Shown piece by piece: positions 50,611 through 58,692 of a DNA stretch of 64,000 nucleotides. The notes beneath the pieces are model-generated. The model was given only the letters and a program-made list of their open reading frames with translations. It was not told the origin of the DNA and did no database searches. Made by a program: the position numbers and the translations under genes. Position 1 is the stretch's first letter. Each line of letters begins with the position of its first letter. The DNA is from CAVSIS01 sp963814875 (GTDB lineage Bacteria > Acidobacteriota > Thermoanaerobaculia > Thermoanaerobaculales > Sulfomarinibacteraceae). The stretch spans positions 355,166 through 419,165 of the forward strand of contig CAWFFJ010000018.1 in NCBI GenBank assembly GCA_963814875.1, written 5' to 3'.

Positions 50611-51792
50611 ATGGACATCACGCCCTTCCATCCTCCACAACGAACTCTCATGGGCCCCGGCCCGTCCGACGTTTCGCCGCGGGTGCTCGCGGCCATGGCT
50701 CAACCGACCATCGGCCACCTCGACCCCGAGTTCGTCGCCTTCATGGACCGGCTCAAGGTCCTGCTCCAGTCCGCATTCCGGACCACCAACCCGCTGACCA
50801 TGCCGGTTTCCGGCCCCGGCACCGCCGGAATGGAGGCCGCGTTCGTCAACCTTGTCGAGCCTGGCGACACCGTGATCGTGTGCCGCAACGGCGTGTTCGG
50901 GGAGCGCATGCGCGAGAACGTCGTACGCTCGGGCGGCACCGCGGTCACGGTCGACAACCGCTGGGGCGAGCCGGTCGACCCTGCGAAGCTCGAGGCCGCC
51001 CTCGCCGACCACCCCGAGGCGAAGCTGGTCGCCTTCGTCCACGCCGAGACCTCGACCGGGGCGTGCTCCGACGCCGCGACCCTGGTCGACCTCGCCCACC
51101 GGCACGGCTGCCTCGTGATCCTCGACGCGGTGACCTCGCTGGGCGGGATCCCGGTCGAGATCGACGGTTGGGGTGTCGACGCCGCCTACTCGGGGAGCCA
51201 GAAGTGCCTGTCCTGCGTCCCCGGGCTGTCGCCAATCACCTTCGGTCCGCGTGCCGTCGAGCGCATCCGCGCCCGCACCAGACCTGTGCAGAGCTGGTTC
51301 CTCGACACCACCCTGGTGATGGGCTACTGGGGCTCAGGACAGAAGCGCAGCTACCACCACACGGCGCCGATCAACGCCCTGTATGCGCTCCACGAGGCGC
51401 TCGTCATCCTGCACGAGGAGGGGATCGAGAACGCCTGGGCGCGCCACCGGCGCCATCACCTCGCGCTCGCTGCCGGTCTCGAGGCCATGGGCCTCGGGCT
51501 CGCGGTCGCCGAGCCGTCGCGCCTGCCGCAGCTCAACGCGGTCCGTGTCCCCGACGGGATCGACGAGGCGGCGGTGCGGCGCCATCTACTCCAGCACTGG
51601 TCGCTCGAGATCGGCGCCGGCATGGGCGAGCTCGCGGGCAAGATCTGGCGCATCGGTCTGATGGGCGCCTCGTCGACGCCGCGCCACGTCATGCTCTGCC
51701 TCGCGGCCCTCGCCGACGCGCTCGCGGCCCAGGGCCGCCCGAGTGACGCGACCGCGGCCCTCGCCGCCGCCCGTGGCGCGCTGGAGGGTTGA
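50611..51792 (+). CDS. Alanine-glyoxylate / serine-pyruvate-type class V aminotransferase
   Basis: A 393-residue fold-type I PLP enzyme of class V, related to human AGXT and bacterial serine-glyoxylate aminotransferase. It interconverts glyoxylate and glycine with alanine or serine as partner. Motifs: LMGPGPSDVSPRVL at the start, GPGTAGMEA, HAETSTG, LDAVTSLGGIP with the PLP Asp, and the PLP lysine in YSGSQKCLSC. The start at 50611 has GGGAGGT 6-7 nt before it. It lies 133 bp after malate synthase. The stop TGA is the first triplet of repeat element F. Confidence 0.92.
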   Translation: MDITPFHPPQRTLMGPGPSDVSPRVLAAMAQPTIGHLDPEFVAFMDRLKVLLQSAFRTTNPLTMPVSGPGTAGMEAAFVNLVEPGDTVIVCRNGVFGERMRENVVRSGGTAVTVDNRWGEPVDPAKLEAALADHPEAKLVAFVHAETSTGACSDAATLVDLAHRHGCLVILDAVTSLGGIPVEIDGWGVDAAYSGSQKCLSCVPGLSPITFGPRAVERIRARTRPVQSWFLDTTLVMGYWGSGQKRSYHHTAPINALYALHEALVILHEEGIENAWARHRRHHLALAAGLEAMGLGLAVAEPSRLPQLNAVRVPDGIDEAAVRRHLLQHWSLEIGAGMGELAGKIWRIGLMGASSTPRHVMLCLAALADALAAQGRPSDATAALAAARGALEG

Positions 51793-51843
51793 AGAACCAC
51801 CAAGTTCAACTCTCACCTTGGTGTCTTGGTGTCTTGGTGGTGG
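51790..51843. repeat. Octamer-period repeat element F joining two convergent genes
   Basis: The plus strand starts TGAAGAACCACCAAG at the aminotransferase stop; after a 12-nt spacer the inverted arm (51817-51843) has three tandem octamers of the CTTGGTGT type. The arm is translated in the convergent carrier-like gene as its last residues (STTKTPRHQGES), with that gene's TGA (51808-51806) in the spacer. Confidence 0.9.
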
Positions 51844-54800
51844 ATAGCTCGCCGCCCTGCGGTGAGGACTGTCTCGCGAGGAGCACCGAGAATGCCGCCA
51901 CCAGGCCCGGCTGAGCGTCGAGCAGGTCGAGGAAGTCGACCCGGTCGACGCACAGCAGGTCCGATGAATCGATCGCGCGCACGGTGGCGGATCGTGTCCT
52001 GCCGGTGAGCAGAGCATGGGCGCCGAACGCCTCCGCGGCGGAGAGCTCGGCTACGCGGCGGTCGTCGACCAGGACCTCGACCCTGCCGGAGCACACCAGG
52101 TAGAAGTGCCGACCGGTCCGGCCCTGGCCGACCACCGTCTCCCCCGCAGCGGCGTGCACCGAACGGGCGATCGACGCCACCAGACGAAGGCGCGCCGGGC
52201 CAAGCCCCTCGAACAGTGACGCGGTCCGCAGAAAGAAGACCCGACGCCACAGCCCAAGGTCGTCGCTGGCGTCGTGGTCCTCGCCAAGGGTTCGGGAGGC
52301 CAGGGACAGCAGCTGGCTGCGCGACACGTCCGCGCCGGCGGTCGGTGCCGGCGACAGCAGGTCGGCGATCCCGGCGAGCCACGCCGAGGTCGCCGAAGGG
52401 CGGGCCGCGGCCGTCCGCCACACAGCGGCGAGGGGCACAACCAGATCGCCCGGTCCGACCTCCCCGGCGGGTTGCCCAAGGAGCACGTCGCGCAGCGTCG
52501 GCACGGCCCCGTCAACGACCCTGACCAGACCGCCGTCGCTCGTCGCGTCTCCCCCACCCCGCTGGGCCACCGCCGCGACGGCCTCCAGATCGCGCAGTCG
52601 CCAGCGCGCGAACGGCGCCGCCGCCTTGAGCTCGAGCGCGAGGTCGAGCACCGGGTCAGAGCCCGGTCGCGACAGCGCCGCCCGCGCCCGCGCCCGCCAC
52701 GGGTCGTCGTCAAGCACTGACGACGCCTCGCCGGGACCGCTCTCGAGCAGACCTACGACTCTTCGGCGCCACGGCTGCTCGAGCATCTCGTCGGCCGCCT
52801 CGACGGCGAAAGCACGCTCGGACGGCTCCCCCGCGACCAGCGAAGCCGCCACCCGCCGCACGGGTCGCCCCGGATGCAGGACCGCAAGCAGCAGCAGCGC
52901 CCGCTCGAGGGCGGCATCGGACTCGACTGCGAGCTCGTCGGCCCAAGGTCCGGTGGACGCCGCGCGCTCCGCCATCAGACGGCCCGCCATGTCGAGCTCG
53001 TGCTCCGCCGCCACGGAGACGGCCTCCTCCTCCTCGCTGGACGGGCCCTGCGCTGCAGTTGCGGACGCGAGGGCGCGGGCCGCGCGCAGCCTGGTCGGGT
53101 CGTCGGCGGACTCGAGGCATGCGCTGATCGCGCGGCGGGCTGCCGGGGTCCCCAGGGAGCCGAGCACCGCAAGCGAGGCAGCCGATGTGCCCGGCCTTGC
53201 CGCGGCGTCGGCCAGCGCCGGAACCGCCGGTTCCCCGATCGCTGCGAGCGCGATGCGCGCGGCCTCGGCCAGCTCAGGATCGGCAAGCCGGGCCACCGCG
53301 AAAGCTGCCATCTCGGGGTCGGGGCGCCGGGCGAGGACGGCGAGCGCTTCCGCGGGTGCTCCCTGGGCGAGCCGGCGCACCAGTGCGGCCATGCCGGGCA
53401 TCCCCGTCCTCCCCGCCACCCGAACCGCCATCGCACGCAGCTCCGGATCGGTCGAAGCGGCCCACTCGCCGGTCGTCTGCGTGACCCGATCCACATCGCC
53501 TCTCCGCCACGCCTGCGTCAAGCCCTCTGCCTTCACCTCCGGCTCGGCGTGCGCCAACGCCCGTGCGACGTCATCTTCGCCGGCCGCATCCCCGAGAGCG
53601 CGCACCGCCGCTGCGGCAACGTCGGCGTCGCCGTCCCCGGCGGCGCGGCGCATGAGAGCGACGGCAGCGGGCACGCGGCACCCCGCGAGGGCGTCGAGCG
53701 CGGCCGCCCGCACCCAGGCCTCCCAGGTCCGCCACATCGCGCCGACCCTCGCCACCGATGCCTCGTCGAAGCGTCCGGCGAGCAGGTGTAGTGCCAACGC
53801 CGCCGTGGCCGGGGTCTCGCTGCCGAGCTGGCGGACGAGCAGCTCACGGAGGGTCGCGTCGAGCTCGGCGGGCTGGTCCGGCTCGTCGTCGAGACGCAGG
53901 CGCCGTGCGTGCAGGGAGGCAACCAACTCGCGGACGTAGTCTCGCCGCGCGACGAGCGCGGCGACGACACCCGCCGCCGCGACCGCGGCGACGACCCAGG
54001 AGAGGCTCCGCCACGGCACCACCCCCGCCGTCACCAGCAGCCCGACGGCGGTGACCGCCGTGGCCGGCGACTCGAGCGCTCCTCGCAGGGCAAGCGCCGT
54101 CCGATCCCGCACCGGGCCGGACATCGGCAGGGTCGCAATGTTGAGCAGCGGTCGTTGCAGGTTCTGGCGGAACAGCCGCTCGACCATCATCGCCGAGGCG
54201 AAGGTCACGAGGACCGGCAGACCGATGCCGGACAGTCCAACCGCCAGCATCAGTGCCGGGTAGACCGCGAACGAGGCCCCGACGCCGAGCCGAGCGATGA
54301 GCGGCCGCGCGACCAGGAACGGGAGCAGGATCGAGATCGCGTTGAGCAGCGCGTTGACGTTGCCGTAGAAGGCGCTCAGCCGCACCGGGTCGCCGAGAGC
54401 GTCTTTGGCGGCGCAGTCGAGCTGGTAGTTGGCGAGGTTGTTGAGCACGCTGGCCACGATCACGAGGCCCATGAGGAGCAGGGGCAGCCGCTCGCGCAGC
54501 ACGGTACTCCAGGGTCCCGGGCGACGGGGCCGCTCGGAGCGTCGGTTGACGCGCACGCGCAGCGCGGGCACCAGGCTGAGCACCACCAGGCCGGCGCACA
54601 GCCAGAGCACATTCGCCACCCCGAGCACCGGACCCAGACGACCCGCGAGCAGTGCGCCGCAGGTGGCCCCGATGCCTCCGATGCTCCCCACTGCCGCATA
54701 GAGCCGCCGCGCCGAGCGAGGGTCGAGAGTACGCGCCACCAGCCCGGCATTCTCGACCCCGAACAGCACGTTGTAGCCGGGCGCGACCAGGAGCAGAGCA

Positions 54801-55243
54801 AACGGCCCGGCCGCCGGCGCCACCAGGGCCATCACCCACAGGGCCGCCAGCAGGGCGGTCAGGGCGGAGGCTACGGTGATGGTCGTTCGGGGCGCCGTGG
54901 TCTGCCGGGAGAGACGGCCGTAGAGGTAGGACGCGCCGACCCCGATGAGCGACCCGCCGAGGTAGCCGAAGGGCAGCCAGGTGCGCGGGTAGGTGCCGAC
55001 GAACAGCGACTTGGCGACCGTGGTCAACGCGGTGCCGGCGGCAAGTACCAGGAAGAAGTGACCCCCGAGGGTCGCCACGTGGTGCCACTCGCCGGGATCG
55101 ACCGACAGCACCCGGCCGAGGAGCCCGCGTCCGTTGCGGCTCACTCCCGCCCCCGTCGTGAACGGAGGTTGGGCGGCCGCCTGGGGACAACCCAGGGGAG
55201 CCTGGGGAGCACGGCCGAGGAGCCCGCGTCCGTTGCGGCTCAC
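51806..55243 (-). CDS. ADP/ATP carrier-like (Npt1-type) membrane protein with HEAT repeats and cyclic-nucleotide-binding domain
   Basis: About 1145 residues from the first GTG (55243), or 1112 from a GTG at 55144; the 33-residue difference is a tandem duplication. Residues about 50-440 form an MFS-like bundle of 10-12 membrane helices resembling nucleotide transporters of the Npt/Tlc type (e.g. FFLVLAAGTALTTVAKSLFVGTY, MVERLFRQNLQRPLLN). About 470-900 are HEAT-like helical pairs. About 1010-1115 form a cNMP-binding fold (GETVVGQGRTGRHFYLVCSGRVEVL). Regulation of transport by a cyclic nucleotide is plausible but unproven. The C-terminal 12 residues come from repeat element F. Confidence 0.82.
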   Translation of the reverse strand: MSRNGRGLLGRAPQAPLGCPQAAAQPPFTTGAGVSRNGRGLLGRVLSVDPGEWHHVATLGGHFFLVLAAGTALTTVAKSLFVGTYPRTWLPFGYLGGSLIGVGASYLYGRLSRQTTAPRTTITVASALTALLAALWVMALVAPAAGPFALLLVAPGYNVLFGVENAGLVARTLDPRSARRLYAAVGSIGGIGATCGALLAGRLGPVLGVANVLWLCAGLVVLSLVPALRVRVNRRSERPRRPGPWSTVLRERLPLLLMGLVIVASVLNNLANYQLDCAAKDALGDPVRLSAFYGNVNALLNAISILLPFLVARPLIARLGVGASFAVYPALMLAVGLSGIGLPVLVTFASAMMVERLFRQNLQRPLLNIATLPMSGPVRDRTALALRGALESPATAVTAVGLLVTAGVVPWRSLSWVVAAVAAAGVVAALVARRDYVRELVASLHARRLRLDDEPDQPAELDATLRELLVRQLGSETPATAALALHLLAGRFDEASVARVGAMWRTWEAWVRAAALDALAGCRVPAAVALMRRAAGDGDADVAAAAVRALGDAAGEDDVARALAHAEPEVKAEGLTQAWRRGDVDRVTQTTGEWAASTDPELRAMAVRVAGRTGMPGMAALVRRLAQGAPAEALAVLARRPDPEMAAFAVARLADPELAEAARIALAAIGEPAVPALADAAARPGTSAASLAVLGSLGTPAARRAISACLESADDPTRLRAARALASATAAQGPSSEEEEAVSVAAEHELDMAGRLMAERAASTGPWADELAVESDAALERALLLLAVLHPGRPVRRVAASLVAGEPSERAFAVEAADEMLEQPWRRRVVGLLESGPGEASSVLDDDPWRARARAALSRPGSDPVLDLALELKAAAPFARWRLRDLEAVAAVAQRGGGDATSDGGLVRVVDGAVPTLRDVLLGQPAGEVGPGDLVVPLAAVWRTAAARPSATSAWLAGIADLLSPAPTAGADVSRSQLLSLASRTLGEDHDASDDLGLWRRVFFLRTASLFEGLGPARLRLVASIARSVHAAAGETVVGQGRTGRHFYLVCSGRVEVLVDDRRVAELSAAEAFGAHALLTGRTRSATVRAIDSSDLLCVDRVDFLDLLDAQPGLVAAFSVLLARQSSPQGGELSTTKTPRHQGES

Positions 55244-55302
55244 TCCCGCCCCCGTCGTGAACGGAGGTTGGGCGGCCGCCTGGGGACAACCCAGCGGAGC
55301 CT
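55113..55302. repeat. 99-bp in-frame tandem duplication at the 5' end of the carrier-like gene
   Basis: Two near-identical copies with a period of exactly 99 bp (first from 55113, second from 55212, diverging near 55302). They encode SRNGRGLLGR twice, 33 codons apart, and each contains an identical candidate GTG start. The only difference I noticed is GGGGAGCC versus GCGGAGCC near the end of the unit. Confidence 0.9.
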
Positions 55303-55436
55303 GACGACGGAGACTGGGTCAGGAGCCATGGTCCGAAAGTCGGGTCAGGATAACACCGCCCGCTGGTTTGCTAGCATGACCGAACGACCGCTGACAGGAG
55401 CGACGGCGACCGGAACGCCGAACGAGGGAGGACCAG

Positions 55437-55814
55437 ATGAGCGAGAGAGGACGCGCGGATTGGATCGACCTGATCCGGTTCCTGGGGCCGGCCGACCTCC
55501 ACCGCCACACCGACGGTTCGGTCCGGCCGTCGACCCTGTGGGACCTCTCGCAGCGCTACTACTCCGCCATTCCGGGGATGGACTTCACAGGGTTCGAACA
55601 GATGCTCCGCTACGACCCGGCGACCGAGTCCTCGCTCCTCGCCTACCTCGACAAGTTCCACGTTCCCCTGCAGTACACCCAGTTCTACGACCGTGAGTAC
55701 ATGCTCGCCATCGAGGCCTTCGACCTCGGCGAGGCGGAGGTCCGCCGGCTGATTGAGGCCGGCCGTCGCGCGAGCTTCTGCTCGCGCGCGATCCCGTCGC
55801 CCGCAGTGCCATGA
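55437..55814 (+). pseudogene. Adenosine deaminase-like gene with the central barrel deleted
   Basis: A 125-residue ORF with a good ribosome site (GGGAGG). The N-terminus is adenosine deaminase-like: ADLHRHTDGSVRPSTLWDL carries the first metal-binding HxH (H22, H24). After DKFHVPLQYTQ the text jumps to FYDREYMLAIEAFDLGEAEVRRL, which resembles the extreme C-terminal helices of adenosine deaminases (about 330 residues long), so roughly 200 residues, including the catalytic Glu and the other metal ligands, are missing. The join is in frame. The final 10 residues look random. It cannot be an active deaminase. Confidence 0.7.
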
Positions 55815-55848
55815 CCGCGACCCGTCGCAGCTTTTCCGGGAGGCCCCC

Positions 55849-56856
55849 ATGCGTCCGCTTCGCGCCCTGCTCGTCTCCACCGTGCTCGCCGCGGCACTCG
55901 CCCCAGCCTGCCGCCACGCGGCGGCTCCTCCCTCAGCGGTCGCACGGCCGTCGGAGTCTCCCGCTGTCGTGTCCTCGGGCAGCGTACCGCCCGGCTTCTA
56001 CGCCACCCTCACGAGGGGCGGGATCGCGCCCGACTCGTTGGCGTGCAACTCGCAAAACCGCTACTCCCACGAGCTCCGGGACGACGCGGACGCGGCCGCC
56101 GATCGGATGATGGCCGGGCTCGAAGGGACGGCGGCCGGCCACGATCCCGGAGCGCTCCACGATTCCGTCCGGGACGCGGTCTTCTGGTGGATGGTCCGGG
56201 CCGTGCTGGTGGAGGGCGACAACAACAACCTCGGCGCCATCGTGCTCGCGGACCACTCGTGGACGGACGAGCACGGGGTGCGCCGCCCGGTGATCGTGTT
56301 CCGGACCGGCTTCACACCGGACCCGGCCGCGTCCGGCTCGTGCTACTCAAGCCTGCTCGCCGGCGGCGGTGTGCGCCACGTCGTCAACCTCTACGACGGT
56401 GAGATGGTCGTCGACGACCTCGTCGAGGGCGAGCGGCGGGCGGCTGCCGCTGCCGGAGCGAGCTACGTGGTCACCGCCAATGAGGACTACGGCACCTGGC
56501 GCGCCGCCCTCCGTGAGGAGATCCAGCCCGGACCGGAACGCGATGCCGCGCTGGCCGACCTCGCCCGCCTGATCAACGACGAGATCCTCTCACCCGGCGG
56601 CAAGCCGCCGCGCGGCAATATTCTGATCCACTGCGGCGGCGGCATGCACCGCTCCGGGATGGTCACCGGAATCCTGCAGAAGGCGGTCAACCACGACCCG
56701 TGGCCGACGATCGAGGCCATCTATCGGTACCACGTCGGCTACCGCGACGAGCAGCACCCCGGCGGTTTCGAGCCCGGCAACCTCGATGTCATCCGCGACT
56801 TCGACCCGAAGCTGCTCCAGGTCGAAGAGTATGAAAGTAAGAAGGTAAGAAAGTGA
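55849..56856 (+). CDS. Exported protein tyrosine phosphatase-like lipoprotein
   Basis: A 335-residue protein with a signal ending in a lipobox-like LAPAC (C21). The phosphatase loop is HCGGGMHRSG with nucleophile C262 and R268 (C-x5-R), and V-x-N-L-Y-D-G-E-M near 178 resembles the preceding strand of dual-specificity/atypical phosphatases. The candidate general acid is among the conserved acidic residues near 184-190. It would act in the periplasm or at the cell surface on phosphotyrosine, phosphoinositide or another phosphoester. The start at 55849 has GGGAGG upstream. Its C-terminal residues ESKKVRK are coded by an 8-nt tandem repeat. Confidence 0.8.
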   Translation: MRPLRALLVSTVLAAALAPACRHAAAPPSAVARPSESPAVVSSGSVPPGFYATLTRGGIAPDSLACNSQNRYSHELRDDADAAADRMMAGLEGTAAGHDPGALHDSVRDAVFWWMVRAVLVEGDNNNLGAIVLADHSWTDEHGVRRPVIVFRTGFTPDPAASGSCYSSLLAGGGVRHVVNLYDGEMVVDDLVEGERRAAAAAGASYVVTANEDYGTWRAALREEIQPGPERDAALADLARLINDEILSPGGKPPRGNILIHCGGGMHRSGMVTGILQKAVNHDPWPTIEAIYRYHVGYRDEQHPGGFEPGNLDVIRDFDPKLLQVEEYESKKVRK

Positions 56857-56864
56857 GAAGGTGA
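56833..56864 (+). repeat. Four tandem octamers at the phosphatase stop codon (element G)
   Basis: Units GAAAGTAA, GAAGGTAA, GAAAGTGA, GAAGGTGA in exact 8-nt phase. The TGA stop of the phosphatase gene is the end of the third unit, so the repeat codes the last residues and supplies the stop. Confidence 0.9.
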
Positions 56865-56888
56865 GGGGGGCGGCATTCGGCCGCGGCA

Positions 56889-56914
56889 GTCACCGGGAGC
56901 TTACCTCCGGTGAC
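56889..56914. terminator. Hairpin between convergent genes
   Basis: GTCACCGG pairs perfectly with CCGGTGAC around a 10-nt loop, 33 nt after the phosphatase stop and 25 nt before the convergent stop at 56939. It lacks a T-run. Similar arms (CACCGG/CCGGTG) occur in the hairpin at 38562-38595. Confidence 0.4.
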
Positions 56915-56938
56915 AGTCCCCGAGGCGGAAGCTCGAGA

Positions 56939-58492
56939 CTACCCCCCGATCCTCTCCGCCCACAGGAACGAGCTTCCGTCGGGGGCCGGAAGGCCCGCCG
57001 AGAGATCGGCGTCGTGGGGCTGGATCGTCAGCTTCAAGTTCGAGCTCGAGGTCCGCCCGGCGACCGCCAGGTTGGTCGCACGGGTCACGTCGATGACCGC
57101 CTCGCCGTTCACGGTCGTCAGCGCGAAGTTGGTCCCGCCGATACCCAGCTGCAGGCCGAGGACGGACAGGCACGCGCGGATCACGCTCGAGCCGTCGGTC
57201 AGGTTGACCAGGGCGACGTTCACAGGGTCCGACAGGGTCCCGACCCCGAGGTTCTGGACCTTCGCCACCACCCGGTAACCCACGCGCCAACGCCCCGCCG
57301 AAGGCAGCTGGAGCTGGTCCGAGCCGACGACCCAGGTACCTGCGGCGGAAGCTGAAATCGCGCTCCGTACGGGGACCTCGAAACGCTGCAATGATCCGCC
57401 ACCCGCCGCAATCGTCACCGTGTTCCCGGCGGCGCTCACGCTGACGCCGCTGCCGGCCGAAAGGGTCACGACGTCGTGCAGAACGTCGGCCCCGACCTTG
57501 AGCCCCAGCATCAGCTCGCCGGGTGCCACGTGGTCGGCTCGGATCCCGCTCGCCGCGATCGCGACGCCATCCTCGGACACTGCGATGCCGTCACCTGCAC
57601 TCACGCCCAGGGTGACCTCGCCGGAGCTGCCGCCCCCGGTCAGCCCGGGGCCCGCTGCGACCCCGGTGATGTCGCCGTCTCCTCCAGTGGCCAACGCTTT
57701 CGGGTCGAGGTTCATCTCGAGGGTGGTCGGGTCCTGCGAGTGGACGCCGTTGGCCACCGCCGACGCGAAGGCGAGCACGGCGCCGGAGCCGCCGACAACC
57801 GCGACGTGCAGCCGTCCGCTCGCGACTGCGGCATCTGGCGCGAGGCTGGTCAGCGAGCGCTGAAATGCCTCGAATGGCCGCAGGGCATAGGTCTCGGAGA
57901 CGAGCTCGGCGCCGTCGCCGTCGAGCAGAGCGACCTCGACTTGGGCACCGGCACCACTCGTCTCGACCATGCCGAAGTTGGTTCGGAACGAGCCGTCGGC
58001 CGGCTGCATGACGGCGGGGATGTCGGTGCTCTCTCCGGGACCGACGGCGAACCGCCCCGGAACCCCGGCGATGAGCTGCCCCTGGGACTCGCGGATGCTG
58101 TCGCCGGGCTGGTTGTAGACCCGCGCTCCGGCCACCACCGGTACCGACGACTGGATGCGTAACGCGGCAAGGACGGTCTCGAGCCCAAAGAGCTCGTACA
58201 ACCCGTCCGCGAAGGTCATCATCGAGCCCGCCGGAATTGTGACCGACTGCTGCTCAGGCGTAGGGTTGGCCTGGTCTCGGCGCAGCAGGCTGATCGTGAC
58301 CTCGGCGGAGGTCGCTCCCGGGTTGTAGAGCCACACGGTCGTGTACCACCGCGATCCCTGGCTTCCCGAGGCTCGTCCGACGGACGCAAGGAAGAGATCG
58401 TTGTCAGGGAAGGACGCCAAGCAGGGAGCCGCCCAGCCGAGCACGGTGACGAGCACGATAGGGACCGCAGCCGCACTCACGATTCGCTTCAC
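56939..58492 (-). CDS. Exported beta-rich protein of unknown function
   Basis: About 517 residues from the GTG at 58492, which has GGAGGT 4 nt upstream (a GTG 21 nt further up lacks one). A signal peptide (IVSAAAVPIVLVTVLGWAAPCLA) is followed by SRWYTTVWLYNPGATSAEVTISLLRR, an immunoglobulin-like opening seen in many exported acidobacterial proteins. In the middle, GVAAGPGLTGGGSSGEVTLGVS and VSEDGVAIAASGIR look like the repetitive stalk found in phage tail-fibre or adhesin proteins, and the C-terminal 150 residues are a separate beta domain (FEVPVRSAISASAAGTW...). Possibly a surface adhesin. I do not recognise a named family. Confidence 0.75.
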   Translation of the reverse strand: MKRIVSAAAVPIVLVTVLGWAAPCLASFPDNDLFLASVGRASGSQGSRWYTTVWLYNPGATSAEVTISLLRRDQANPTPEQQSVTIPAGSMMTFADGLYELFGLETVLAALRIQSSVPVVAGARVYNQPGDSIRESQGQLIAGVPGRFAVGPGESTDIPAVMQPADGSFRTNFGMVETSGAGAQVEVALLDGDGAELVSETYALRPFEAFQRSLTSLAPDAAVASGRLHVAVVGGSGAVLAFASAVANGVHSQDPTTLEMNLDPKALATGGDGDITGVAAGPGLTGGGSSGEVTLGVSAGDGIAVSEDGVAIAASGIRADHVAPGELMLGLKVGADVLHDVVTLSAGSGVSVSAAGNTVTIAAGGGSLQRFEVPVRSAISASAAGTWVVGSDQLQLPSAGRWRVGYRVVAKVQNLGVGTLSDPVNVALVNLTDGSSVIRACLSVLGLQLGIGGTNFALTTVNGEAVIDVTRATNLAVAGRTSSSNLKLTIQPHDADLSAGLPAPDGSSFLWAERIGG

Positions 58493-58692
58493 GTCGACCT
58501 CCGCTCGGAACACGTCGAGGCTCTCGGTAAGAGCGTACCATCACGAGACGAGGGTGCACTTCCCACCAGGTCCCTACTGCGGGCGCCGATATGCCCGCCC
58601 TCGCGGGCCCTCTCGCAACGTCACCTGGTGAGTAAGATAGGCCAGGGGCATCATCCGCAGGGAGTTCGGAGGGGGTATCTCGACCCGTGCGG

